64,000 nucleotides of DNA from Hyphomicrobium_A sp963722495 (GCA_963722495.1 CAVRND010000029.1:62001-126000), one strand, 5' to 3'. Positions 19,453 to 28,526 are shown, counted from the first letter of the stretch. The notes: generated from the letters alone by a model not told the origin. Program-made: numbers and translations.

Positions 19453-20074
19453 TTAGCTCGTCTTTCCGGAGGGCGGAGTGCTCGGAGCCTCGCCGCGCTA
19501 CGGCCGGTACCTCGAGATGCCCGGCGGCGCGCGTGGCTGCGGGATGGCCGGCGTCGAGCTTATCGTCCGGCAGATCGCCGTTGATGATGGCGAGGCGCTT
19601 GATCAGCTCGGACAGCCCTTGCAGGAAAAGCAATGCGAAGGCGAGCGGGATGAGAAACTTCACCGGCCACTGCGGCAGGCCGCCGTAGTTCGACGACCCC
19701 TCGTTCTGCGCCAATGACGTGAGGAAGAAATTCCACGACGTGTAGGTGACGATGGCCGCCATCGGCAGCAGGAAGAAGACGTGGCCGATCACCTCGATGA
19801 GCTGGCGCACCCAGCGGGGAAAGCGCTCGTTCACGATGTCGATGCGGATGTGCTCGTTGAGGGCCAGCGTCCACGGGGCGGCGAGCAGGAACACGGCGGC
19901 GAACAGCCACCACTGCATCTCCAGCCAAGCGTTGGAGCTGACGTCGAAAATCTTGCGGACGAGGGCGTTGCCGGCGCTGATGAGCGCGGCAATGACGATC
20001 AGCCACGCCACCGACTGGCCGATCACGCGCGTGCCGGCATCGATCCAGCGGCTCACAGCCAGCAGGTATCGCAT
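19453..20074 (-). CDS. dctQ: TRAP transporter small permease DctQ, one frameshift
   Basis: The small four-helix membrane subunit, about 206 residues, starts MRYLLAVSRWIDAGTRVIGQ. Membrane segments are seen at about 18-38, 48-70, 92-115 and 140-160. As read, the frame runs without a stop into dctM. Removing one base from the GCGCGG run near 19494 instead gives a natural flexible end, EAPSTPPSGKTS, and a TAA at 19455, just ahead of the dctM ribosome binding site. I therefore treat it as a separate gene and not a fusion. Confidence 0.78.
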
Positions 20075-20233
20075 GCATCCCCTCCCACGGCGCGACGAGC
20101 CCATTGCGCAGGACTGCCATGGCGCGCCTCGGCATCCTATATCGAGGGCAGGCCGTGACTTCCAGTACGGCCTCTGACAGTATCCGCGCCCGCCAGAATA
20201 TCCGCCGCCGGTGCACGCCCCAGGAGCCCACTA

Positions 20234-21808
20234 ATGACCGTCTCGAAGCCGCAGGTGCTCGACGAGCTCCGCCGCATCAAGGGCCCTGATCTGGAAAGCA
20301 ATATCGTCGACCTGGGCCTCGTTTCGGAGATCCTGGTCAAGGACGATCGCGTCTATTTCTCCATCACCGTTCCGGCCTCGCGCGCCGAGGAGCTGGAGCC
20401 TCTGCGCAAGGCCGCCGAGACCGTCGTCGCCAAGGTGACGGGCGTGTCGGGCGTTACCGCTGTTCTCACCGCCGAGGCGCAAAGCGGATCGGCCGGTGCG
20501 TCTACCCGGCCGCCGGAGAGCCCGCGCGTGGCGCAGGCGCGCGCGAAGGCCGTCATCGGCAACGGCTCGCACTCGCACGATCACGCGCATGCGCATGATC
20601 ATGGCCATAGCCACGCGCCAGCTCCTGCCGCGGCGCAGCCGGGAGCAGTGCCGGGGACTGGGCCGAAGCCGATGGCCGAAGTGCCGGGCGTCAAGACGCT
20701 GATCGCGGTCGCCTCGGGCAAGGGCGGCGTCGGCAAGTCGACCGTCGCCGTCAACCTGGCGCTGGGGCTGCAGGCCGCCGGCAAAAAGGTCGGCATTCTC
20801 GACGCCGACATTTACGGGCCCTCGCAGCCGCGCCTGCTCGGCCTCAAGGGCCAGCCGCAAGTGGTCAAAGGCAAGACGCTGAAGCCGATGGAGGGCTACG
20901 GCCTCAAGGCCATGTCGATGGGCTTCATGGTCGATGAGGAAACGCCGGTGATCTGGCGCGGCCCGATGGTGGTCGGCGCGCTCAACCAGATGCTGCGCGA
21001 CGTCGCCTGGGGCGAGGACGGCGACCTCGACGTGCTGATCATCGACATGCCGCCCGGCACCGGCGACGTGCAGCTCACCATGGCGCAGCAGGTGCCGCTC
21101 TCGGGCGCGGTGATCGTCTCGACGCCGCAGGATCTGGCGCTCATCGACGCGCGCAAGGGCCTCGCCATGTTCCGCAAGGTCGGCGTGCCGGTGCTCGGCA
21201 TCGTCGAGAACATGAGCACCTTCATCTGCCCCAAGTGCGGCGAGCACTCCGACATCTTCGGCCACGGCGGCGCCGAGGCCGAGGCCCAGCGGCTCGGCGT
21301 TCCCTTCCTCGGGGCCGTGCCGCTCGACATGGACGTCAGGGCGCGCTCGGATTCCGGCCAGCCAATCACGGCGACGCTGCCTGACAGTGAGCACGCCAAG
21401 ATCTTCCGCGACATCGCCAATCGGACCTGGACCGAGCTGGAGCAGGCCAAGCAGATCGCCGTGAAGCCGCCGCGGCTCGAAGTGACAGGGGGCGGCACCG
21501 GGCTGACCGTCGAGTTCGCCTGCGGACCGACGTACGAGCTCACAGCCGAGATGCTGCGCGTGATGAGCCCGTCGGCGGAGGTGCAAGGACACTCGGCCGA
21601 TCAGCGCGTCACCGTCGGCGGTAAGCGCAACGTGAAGATCAAGGAGCTGCGCCCGGTCGGTAATTACGCCATCCGCATCGCGTTCGCCGACGGGCACGAT
21701 ACCGGCCTATACACCTGGACCTACCTGCAGCAGCTTGGCCGCGAAAAGGATAAGCGCTGGGGGCAGTATCTCGAAGAGCTTGGCAAGAAGGGCCTCAGTC
21801 GCGGCTAA
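20234..21808 (+). CDS. apbC: Mrp/ApbC iron-sulfur carrier with His-rich linker and DUF971 tail
   Basis: A 524-residue cytoplasmic P-loop ATPase of the Mrp/NBP35 family, which holds and delivers Fe-S clusters. The order is a MIP18 (DUF59) domain at 1-80, a linker with a His/Asp-rich tract at 112-127, the deviant Walker A SGKGGVGKST at 161-170, a CPKC pair (Cys332, Cys335) that bridges a cluster in the dimer, and a C-terminal DUF971 domain at about 421-518 with ELRPVGNYAIRIAFADGHDTG. DUF971 is often a separate gene; fusion supports a joint role. CAGGAG lies before the ATG. It is divergent from dctQ. Confidence 0.92.
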   Translation: MTVSKPQVLDELRRIKGPDLESNIVDLGLVSEILVKDDRVYFSITVPASRAEELEPLRKAAETVVAKVTGVSGVTAVLTAEAQSGSAGASTRPPESPRVAQARAKAVIGNGSHSHDHAHAHDHGHSHAPAPAAAQPGAVPGTGPKPMAEVPGVKTLIAVASGKGGVGKSTVAVNLALGLQAAGKKVGILDADIYGPSQPRLLGLKGQPQVVKGKTLKPMEGYGLKAMSMGFMVDEETPVIWRGPMVVGALNQMLRDVAWGEDGDLDVLIIDMPPGTGDVQLTMAQQVPLSGAVIVSTPQDLALIDARKGLAMFRKVGVPVLGIVENMSTFICPKCGEHSDIFGHGGAEAEAQRLGVPFLGAVPLDMDVRARSDSGQPITATLPDSEHAKIFRDIANRTWTELEQAKQIAVKPPRLEVTGGGTGLTVEFACGPTYELTAEMLRVMSPSAEVQGHSADQRVTVGGKRNVKIKELRPVGNYAIRIAFADGHDTGLYTWTYLQQLGREKDKRWGQYLEELGKKGLSRG

Positions 21809-22000
21809 TGCTCCCTTTTGCATGCCGTTTTGCGTGAGTTGTGGCCGCATCTCCCCACGCCGCACCTTGACTTGCAGGCGTTTCTTTTCGATGTTTCGGC
21901 ATAATTGCGACGCGCATCTGCGCCGGTCGGCCGTGGAACGGTCCGCCGGCTTTCAGTGCAGAAGCAGACTTATCAGTGAAGTCACACAAGGAGAGACAAC

Positions 22001-22540
22001 ATCCGCCGACCAATGCGAGCCGCGCCCGAGCGTGAGCCATCCGGCCCCCGGATCAACGAGGCCATCCGGGCCCGCGAAGTACGATTGATTGATGAGACGG
22101 GAAATAACGTTGGCGTTGTGGCCATCACCGACGCACTCGAGCGGGCCGTGAAGGCTGGGCTCGACCTCGTCGAGATTTCGCCCGAGGCGGATCCGCCCGT
22201 CGCCAAGATCCTCGACTTCGGCAAATATAAGTATCAGGCGCAGAAGAAGGCGGCCGAAGCGCGCAAGCATCAGAAGATCGTCGAGATCAAAGAGATCAAG
22301 ATGCGCCCCGCCATCGACGATCACGACTACGACGTGAAAATGCGTTCGATCAAAAGGTTCTTCGAGGAAGGCGACAAGGTGAAGGTCACCCTGCGCTTCC
22401 GCGGTCGCGAGATGGCCCATCAGCAGCTCGGCATGGAAGTGCTGCAGCGCGTGAAGGGTGATCTGGAGCCGATCGCCAAGGTGGAATCCGAACCCCGCCT
22501 CGAAGGCCGCCAGATGGTGATGGTGCTGGCTCCAAGGTAA
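22001..22540 (+). CDS. infC: Translation initiation factor IF-3, ATC start
   Basis: IF-3 binds the 30S subunit, prevents premature joining of 50S and checks the initiation codon. The protein of 179 residues includes GPRINEAIRAREVRLID, KILDFGKYKYQAQKKAAEA and the C-terminal VMVLAPR. I place the start at ATC 22001: AAGGAGAG lies five bases upstream, the codons ATC CGC CGA CCA give the RRP start usual in rhizobial IF-3, and the first ATG (22013) has no suitable site. Rare start codons let IF-3 repress its own gene. A possible leader of about 190 bases precedes it. It heads the infC-rpmI-rplT-pheS block. Confidence 0.92.
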   Translation: MRRPMRAAPEREPSGPRINEAIRAREVRLIDETGNNVGVVAITDALERAVKAGLDLVEISPEADPPVAKILDFGKYKYQAQKKAAEARKHQKIVEIKEIKMRPAIDDHDYDVKMRSIKRFFEEGDKVKVTLRFRGREMAHQQLGMEVLQRVKGDLEPIAKVESEPRLEGRQMVMVLAPR

Positions 22541-22576
22541 CCTCTACTCGGCGCCGGTTTTCGCGGTGGGTGTAAG

Positions 22577-23033
22577 GTGCCAAAGCATTCGCATCGTTCA
22601 ATAGCGCGCGGTCGCTGGGTCCTCCCGGTGGCCGCCGTTTTTGTTGCGCTGTGCGCTATCGCACCCGCGCGCGTCTTGGCGCAGAAGTTGGTGCCCACCA
22701 CGCCGGTAATCGTTGCCGCCCATGGTCCCCGTGCCGCAGCTTCCGACCGGCGCAGGCGGCAGTCCCGGCGGCTTGGCGCCGGCGGTGCCTGACTTCCATC
22801 CGGCTCCTACCATCGGCACGCCGGTACCGGTGGCGCCGGCCGCGCCCGCGCCTGCCGCGGCAACCCCAGAACCCACACCCCTTATCCGCTTTCGCTGCGA
22901 GGTGGCACCGGGCGACAGCACATGCCGCGACCAGGCGCCTCCGGATGCCGGCGGCAGCGACGAGAGCTGCGACTGCGCCCGTGATTTCTGCTACGCCGAC
23001 GCCGCCGGGGGGCGTATTTGCGAGAAGTCCTAG
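22577..23033 (+). CDS. Secreted Pro-rich Cys-containing hypothetical protein, one frameshift
   Basis: The first frame gives a signal peptide, WVLPVAAVFVALCAIAPARV then LAQ; one extra base near 22720 shifts it to a Pro- and Ala-rich middle (PVPQLPTGAGGSPGG) and a Cys-rich end with CEVAPGDSTC and CDCARDFCY. About 151 residues in all. Six or so cysteines in the last 45 residues suggest disulfides in the periplasm or outside. It is wedged between infC and rpmI on the same strand. I recognise no family. Confidence 0.6.
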
Positions 23034-23097
23034 GCCGCGGGTTAACCGATCCGATGACCGCTTGCTGTTTTACATCTGCGCCCGTATAAGGGCGCCG

Positions 23098-23133
23098 AAG
23101 CCGCCCGGCGGGGCATGCCGTGGCGGCTTTTTT
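23098..23133 (+). terminator. Rho-independent terminator or leader hairpin before rpmI
   Basis: AAGCCGCC and GGCGGCTTTTTT form a perfect eight-pair stem with the T run. It lies 107 bases ahead of rpmI, so it either ends the preceding transcript or acts as an attenuator in the L35-L20 leader. Confidence 0.65.
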
Positions 23134-23240
23134 GCTTTGACAGCCTCAATAGGCAGCTCCTCCCGCAAGGGACGTTTCCGGTCGGCCACGTGCCGCACGC
23201 GAATTAGGGCCAGCCGCGAGTGATGAAAGGATCGAGCCAA

Positions 23241-23441
23241 ATGCCCAAGATGAAGACCAAGAGCGGCGCCAAAAAGCGCTTCAAGATGACGGGTACGGGC
23301 AAGGTGAGAGCTGCAGCCCAGGGCAAGCGCCACGGCATGATCAAGCGCACTGCGAAGTTCATTCGCGACGCGCGCGGCACCATGGTGCTGAACGACTCTG
23401 ACGCCAAAATCGTCAAGAAGTACATGCCCTACGCCCGCTGA
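23241..23441 (+). CDS. rpmI: Ribosomal protein bL35
   Basis: A 66-residue, highly basic 50S protein, MPKMKTKSGAKKRFKMTGTG at the start and VKKYMPYAR at the end. The ATG at 23241 was chosen over an in-frame start at 23220 because the family begins MPKMKTKSGA. It is followed by rplT 57 bases later, the usual order. Confidence 0.96.
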   Translation: MPKMKTKSGAKKRFKMTGTGKVRAAAQGKRHGMIKRTAKFIRDARGTMVLNDSDAKIVKKYMPYAR

Positions 23442-23497
23442 GCAGAGCCTTTAAGGCTCGCCGGCAATCGAACAATGTCATCTAACGGAGCAGTCCC

Positions 23498-23875
23498 ATG
23501 GCACGCGTCAAGCGCGGTGTTACCGCCCATGCCAAGCACAAGAAAGTTCTGAAGGCCGCCAAGGGTTTCTACGGCCGCCGCAAGAATACGATCCGGGTCG
23601 CCAAGCAGGCGGTCGAGAAGGCGCTGCAGTATCAGTACCGCGACCGCAAGGCGAAGAAGCGCACCTTCCGCGCTCTTTGGATCCAGCGCATCAACGCCGC
23701 TGTGCGCGAGCACGGCATGACCTACGGTCGATTTATCGACGGCCTCAACAAGGCTGGGATCACGATCGACCGCAAGGTTCTGGCCGATCTCGCCGTTACT
23801 GATGCTGCCGGGTTCAAGGCGCTAGCCGACACGGCCGCCAAGGCCGTGCAGCAGGCGGAGAAGGCGGCGGCTTAA
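23498..23875 (+). CDS. rplT: Ribosomal protein bL20
   Basis: A 125-residue 50S assembly protein beginning MARVKRGVTAHAKHKKVLKA, with the typical FYGRRKNTIRVAKQAVEKA segment. The C-terminal stretch is Ala-rich, as in other rhizobia. In many bacteria bL20 binds the leader of this transcript to control its own synthesis; no proof of that is visible here. A palindromic repeat lies just after the gene. Confidence 0.96.
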   Translation: MARVKRGVTAHAKHKKVLKAAKGFYGRRKNTIRVAKQAVEKALQYQYRDRKAKKRTFRALWIQRINAAVREHGMTYGRFIDGLNKAGITIDRKVLADLAVTDAAGFKALADTAAKAVQQAEKAAA

Positions 23876-23890
23876 TCCGCCACGCCTTCT

Positions 23891-23982
23891 TGTCATCCTC
23901 GGCTTTATGCCGAGGATCCATGCCTACCCTTGCGCCGGCGCAAGCGTGAAGTTGGGTCCTCGGGACAAGCCCGAGGATGACA
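23891..23982. repeat. 92-base composite palindromic repeat
   Basis: The outer arms TGTCATCCTCGG and CCGAGGATGACA are inverted copies; nested inside are CCGAGGATCCA and TGGGTCCTCGG. Each half is itself a hairpin (CCTCGGCTTTATGCCGAGG and CCTCGGGACAAGCCCGAGG). This is the dispersed intergenic repeat type seen in many rhizobial genomes. It may also stabilise the 3' end of the rplT transcript. Confidence 0.75.
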
Positions 23983-24002
23983 TTTATTGAGAGCTGGCCA
24001 TC

Positions 24003-25083
24003 ATGAGTACCATAGCGTCAGGTTCTCTCGACGCGCTTGAGCGCGAATTGCTCGCCAGCATTGCCGGTGCGGGTGATCTTGCTGCGATCGAGCAGGTGCG
24101 CATCGCCGTGCTCGGCAAGAAGGGCCGCATCTCCGAGCTGATGCAGACGCTCGGCGCTCTGCCAGCGGAAAAGCGCAAAGGCTTTGGCCAGTCGGTCAAC
24201 GAGCTCAAGGCGCGCGTCAGCGAGGCGCTGGAGGCCCGCAAGAGCGCGCTGGACGGCGAAGCGCTGTCGCAGCGGCTTGGCGAGTGAGCGCGCCGACATC
24301 ACGCTGCCGGTGCGCCTCGGTCCTGTCGCCGACGGCCGCATCCATCCCGTCAGCCAGGTCTACGACGAATGCGTCGAGATTTTCGCCGACATGGGGTTTG
24401 CCGTCGCCGAAGGTCCCGACATCGAGAGCGACGACCTCAACTTCACCAAGCTCAACATTCCGCCTGAGCATCCGGCGCGCCAGGAGCACGACACTTTCTA
24501 CCTGCGGCCGAAGGCCGACGGGTCGCGCATGGTATTGCGCACGCATACGAGCCCAGTGCAGATCCGCACCATGCTGGCGCAGAAGCCGCCCATCCGCATC
24601 ATCGCGCCGGGGCGCGTTTACCGCTGCGACAGCGACCAGACGCACACGCCGATGTTCCATCAGATCGAGGGTCTCGTCATCGACGAGACGACCCACATGG
24701 GTCACCTCAAGTGGGTGCTGGAGGAATTCTGCAAGGCGTTCTTTGAGATCGACGAGGTGAAGATGCGATTCCGCGCCTCGCACTTCCCGTTCACCGAGCC
24801 GTCGATGGAAGTCGACATCGGCGCCGAGGCGATCGGCAAGCCGGGACAGTGGCTGGAGATCCTCGGCTGCGGGATGGTGCATCCGAACGTGCTGCGCAAC
24901 TGCGGGCTCGACCCGGAGAAGTATCAGGGCTTTGCATTCGGCATGGGTCTCGATCGCATCGCCATGCTGAAGTATGGCCTCACCGATCTGCGCGCCTTCT
25001 TCTCCGGCGACCTGCGCTGGCTGCGCCACTACGGTTTCTCGGTGCTCGACGTACCGACGCTCTCCGGCGGACTTTCGGGCTAA
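24003..25083 (+). CDS. pheS: Phenylalanine-tRNA ligase alpha subunit, one frameshift
   Basis: The alpha subunit of the class II tetramer that charges tRNA-Phe. The N-terminal coiled-coil tRNA arm is 1-90 and the catalytic core carries motif 2 (PIRIIAPGRVYRCDSDQTHT) and motif 3 (FAFGMGLDRIAMLKYG). One extra T near 24280 splits the gene; without it the text reads SQRLASERADITLPVR. Length is about 359 residues, normal. A single-copy essential enzyme cannot be a real pseudogene, so this is one of the best signs of sequence error in the window. Confidence 0.93.
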
Positions 25084-25104
25084 GAGGCTGACCGTACGCA
25101 AGTT

Positions 25105-25140
25105 CCCCTCCCCTGAGGGGAGGGGTTAGGGGTGGGGTGA
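25105..25140 (+). repeat. G-rich palindromic repeat, copy A
   Basis: CCCCTCCCCTGAGGGGAGGGG is a hairpin followed by TTAGGGGTGGGGTGA. It lies between the pheS stop and the DUF559 gene, 14 bases before that gene's ATG. Copies B (inverted) and C (direct) follow at 25532 and 25632. Confidence 0.85.
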
Positions 25141-25153
25141 AGTGCTTGGAGAT

Positions 25154-25504
25154 ATGGCCGACGAGATCGCTCGACATCTCCGCAATAACCCGACGATTGC
25201 CGAAGCGCGATTGTGGGACGAGTTGCGAGAGCTCCGCCGCCAGGGCTACCACTTCCGGCGTCAGGTGCGGATCGCAGACTACATCGTCGACTTTGCCTGC
25301 CTTAAACAGAGGTTGATCGTCGAAGTCGATGGTATTCAGCATTTTGAGCCGGCTCACGCGGCGAAGGATGCGGCGCGCGACGCCGACCTAAACTGGCGAG
25401 GCTTCAAAGTGCTGCGGTTCACGAACTCCGATGTGAGCGAGAAGCTTGATGGCGTGATACTCGAAATACTTGCTGCATTGGGTGCCGTGGTGAAATTCGA
25501 ATGA
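25154..25504 (+). CDS. DUF559 endonuclease-fold protein (Vsr-like)
   Basis: A 116-residue protein of the DUF559 family, which shares the PD-(D/E)XK fold with the very-short-patch repair endonuclease Vsr. The likely active residues are Asp46 in YIVDFACL and Glu57, Asp59 and His63 in LIVEVDGIQH; the C-terminal FKVLRFTNSDV is typical of the family. The start at 25154 gives MADEIARHLRNNPTIAEARL, the usual opening. The function of the family is unproven. It interrupts pheS-pheT and is framed by inverted G-rich repeats at 25105 and 25532, as if it moved as a unit with them. Confidence 0.85.
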   Translation: MADEIARHLRNNPTIAEARLWDELRELRRQGYHFRRQVRIADYIVDFACLKQRLIVEVDGIQHFEPAHAAKDAARDADLNWRGFKVLRFTNSDVSEKLDGVILEILAALGAVVKFE

Positions 25505-25531
25505 GAATGCCGACCGATACGACTGCTCGAT

Positions 25532-25570
25532 CCCCCCACCCCCAACCCCTCCCCGCGAGGGGGAGGGGAG
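25532..25570 (-). repeat. G-rich palindromic repeat, copy B (inverted)
   Basis: The reverse complement reads CTCCCCTCCCCCTCGCGGGG then AGGGGTTGGGGGTGGGG, matching copy A in opposite orientation. It begins 28 bases after the DUF559 stop, so A and B form an inverted pair around that gene. Confidence 0.85.
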
Positions 25571-25631
25571 TTAGAGATTGTGATCGGCATGTCGTGCAGT
25601 GCTTGTGGCGGGTGGTGTCAATTGCACCAAT

Positions 25632-25670
25632 CCCCCTCCCCTCGATGGGGAGGGGCTAGGGGTGGGGTGA
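25632..25670 (+). repeat. G-rich palindromic repeat, copy C
   Basis: CCCCCTCCCCTCGATGGGGAGG then GGCTAGGGGTGGGGTGA matches copy A in the same orientation. With B it forms a second inverted pair around 61 bases without a gene. Confidence 0.85.
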
Positions 25671-25703
25671 ATGGGTTGAAGCGATGACCGATGGGCTCGC
25701 GTG

Positions 25704-26081
25704 ATGAAAGTGCTCAAACCGCTCGCGGCGATTGTGCTGCTGGTTGCATTCATCATTGCACCGGTTGTCGCCGTGGGGCTCGGACAGCGCAGGCGTGCGC
25801 TTTGGAAAGTGATCGCGATCGGTTTGGCGGGTGGCCCTCTGCTATTGATGGCGCTCTACGTACCCCGCATAGCGGCATATGACGGCACCTGCGTCGGCAA
25901 ATATTACTTTGGCGACCGTTGGCCCTGCTCCTTCAATGAGTATCTGGGCGACCAAGCGACGAGTCTGATCTTTACCGCTCCGCTTGCTCTCTTCTGGGCC
26001 TTGGTGTTCTGGGGAACCTATGCATTGTGCCGATCGGTTGCAGCGAGCCCAAAGGCGCCAACCGTTGATCATGATCTCTGA
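25704..26081 (+). CDS. Hypothetical membrane protein between pheS and pheT
   Basis: A 125-residue protein with membrane segments at about 5-28, 36-55 and 90-112 and a polar loop of about 30 residues containing two cysteines (TCVGKYYFGDRWPCSF), placed to form a periplasmic disulfide. I recognise no family. The stop lies 11 bases before pheT, so it is cotranscribed with pheT. Together with the DUF559 gene it makes a 1 kb insert in the usual pheS-pheT pair. Confidence 0.65.
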   Translation: MKVLKPLAAIVLLVAFIIAPVVAVGLGQRRRALWKVIAIGLAGGPLLLMALYVPRIAAYDGTCVGKYYFGDRWPCSFNEYLGDQATSLIFTAPLALFWALVFWGTYALCRSVAASPKAPTVDHDL

Positions 26082-26092
26082 GGTCCGAACAA

Positions 26093-28526
26093 ATGAAATT
26101 CACGCTGTCCTGGCTCAAGGATCACCTGAGGACGAAGGCGACGGTCGATGAGATCGCGACGCGGCTGTCGGCGATCGGGCTGGAGGTCGAGAGCGTCGAC
26201 AATCCGGCCGACAAGCTGGCGGCGTTTCGCGTCGCGCGCATCGTCGAGGCCGGCAAGCATCCCAATGCCGACAAGCTGCAGGTCATTCAGGTCGAGGTGG
26301 AGAAGGGCGCGCCGCTGCTCGAAGTGGTGTGCGGGGCCCCCAACGCGCGCGCCGGTCTCCTCGGCGTGTTCGCACCTCTCGGCACTTACATTCCCGGCTC
26401 GAAGATCACGCTCGAGAAGAAGCCCGTGCGCGGCGTCGTGTCGAACGGCATGATGTGCTCGGCCGCCGAGCTTGAACTGTCCACCGAAGCTACCGGCATC
26501 ATCGAGCTCTCCGCCGACATGGCCGGCCACGTCGGCGAGCGTTACGTCGACGTGATGGGGCTCGCCGATCCGGTGTTCGAGGTGAAGCTGACGCCGAACC
26601 GGCCGGACTGCACCGGCGTGCGCGGCATCGCGCGCGATCTGGCGGCTGCGGGCCTCGGCACGCTGAAGCCGGAGAAGGCCATCGCCGGCGTCGAAGGCGC
26701 CGACCCCTGCCCGACGGACATCAAGCTCGAATTTTCGAAGGAGACGAGCAACGCCTGTCCGGTGTTCGCCGCGCGCTGCATCAAGGGCGTGACCAACGGC
26801 GCCGTCGCCCGCCTGGCTGCAGACGCGCCTCAAGGCGGTCGGCCTCAGGCCCATCAACGCGCTGGTCGACGTGACCAACTACATCAGCCTCGACCGCGGC
26901 CGGCCGCTGCACGTCTACGACGCCGACAAGCTCAAGGGCGCGGTTCGCGCACGCCTCGGCAAGGCCGGCGAGAAGTTCCTCGGCCTCGACGGCAAGGAGT
27001 ACGCGGTCGACGAGACGATGTGCGTCATCGCCGACGACAATGGTCCGCTGGGGCTGGGCGGCATCATGGGCGGCGAAGCTTCGGGCTCGACCGAGGCGAC
27101 GGTCAACGTGTTGATCGAGAGCGCCTACTTCGATCCGGCGCGCACGGCTGCGACCGGCCGCAAAACCGGCCTCGTGACCGATGCGCGCTATCGCTTCGAG
27201 CGCGGCGTCGATCCCCAGTCCGTGCTCCCCGGCCTCGATCTGGCGACGCAGATGATCCACAAGATCTGCGGCGGCAAGCCGTCGAAGGCGACTGTCGCCG
27301 GTGCCGCGCCGGACGGCCGCCACAGCATCACCTTCGATACCGCGAAGGTCGCCAAGCTGGCGGGGCTCGAACTGCCCGAGAGCGAGATCAGAACGATACT
27401 GGAAGCGCTCGGTTGCGAAATACTCGGCAAGGGCGACGTGATCAGCGTGACGACGCCGTCCTGGCGCCCCGACTTGCACGGCGCGGCCGATCTCGTCGAG
27501 GAGGTCGTGCGCATCGCCGGGCTCGATCGCGTGCCTGCAACGCCGCTGCCGCGACCCGCCGGCGTCGCGCGTGCAGTGCTCACCGAGCGGCAGAAGCGTG
27601 CCCGCCGGGCTCGTCGTGCGCTTGCCGCGCGCGGTCTCGTCGAGGCGATCACCTGGTCGTTCATTCCGGCGGCCGAAGCAAAGTCGTTCGGCGGCGGCGC
27701 GCCGGCGCTCGAACTGGCCAATCCGATCTCTGTCGAGATGTCGTCGATGCGACCCGGCCTGCTTCCGGGACTGTTGACTGCGCTCAAGCGCAACCGCAAC
27801 CGCGGCTTCGCCGATGCGGCGCTGTTCGAACTCGGTCAGGCCTACCGCGGCGAGAAGCCCGACGATCAATACATCTCGGCTTCGGGCGTCCGCGCCGGCA
27901 CCGCCGATCTCGCCGGCAGCGGCCGCCATTGGGACGGTGCCGCCGAGGACGTCGACCTGTTCGACGCCAAGGCGGACGTGTTTGCCGTGCTGGCCGCGCT
28001 CGGCCTCGATCCGGCCAAGGCACAGATCACGCGCGATGCGCCGGCCTGGTATCACCCCGGCCGTTCCGGCACGCTGCGGCTCGGCCCCAAGGTGGTGCTG
28101 GCGCACTTCGGCGAAGTGCATCCGGCGACGCTGAAAGAGCTCGACGTTGCGGCGCCTGTGGCGGCTTTCGAAGTGTTCCTCGACGCGTTGCCGGCGCAGA
28201 AGACCAAGAGCCGCGCCAAGCCGCGCCTCGAAGCGACCGATCTGCTGCCCGTGCGCCGCGACTTCGCCTTCGTGCTCGATCGCGATGTCCCCGCGGGCGA
28301 TGTCGTCCGCGCCGCCGCCGGCGTCGACAAAGCGCTGATCCGCGAGGTGTCGGTGTTCGACGTGTTCGAGGGCGGCGCGCTGGCCGCGGAAGGCAAGAAG
28401 TCGCTCGCCATCGAAGTGACGCTGCAACCGACGGCTGAGACGCTGACCGACAAGGACATCGACGCGGTCGTGCAGAAGGTGGCGGCGGCCGTGAAGGCGG
28501 CGACGGGCGGCGAGATCCGGTCTTAA
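26093..28526 (+). CDS. pheT: Phenylalanine-tRNA ligase beta subunit, one frameshift
   Basis: The beta subunit of about 811 residues carries the N-terminal tRNA-binding domain (KHPNADKLQVIQVEVEKG), the B3/B4 editing region (VMGLADPVFEVKLTPNRPDC), B5 and the ferredoxin-like anticodon-binding domain at the end (LPVRRDFAFVLDRDVPAGD). One extra G near 26803 breaks the frame; removing it restores NGPSPAWLQTRLKAVGLRPI. Editing and catalytic-like modules are otherwise complete. It ends the block that began with infC. Confidence 0.93.

Noticed and set aside
17649..20074. Fused DctQ-DctM TRAP permease in one open frame
   Set aside because: Removing one base from GCGCGG near 19494 gives DctQ a natural end and a TAA just before a ribosome binding site and the DctM ATG. 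With so many extra bases in the window, two genes are more likely than a fusion.
20231..21697. Open frame of 488 codons opposite mrp
   Set aside because: No recognisable domains, no ribosome binding site, and mrp on the other strand is certain.
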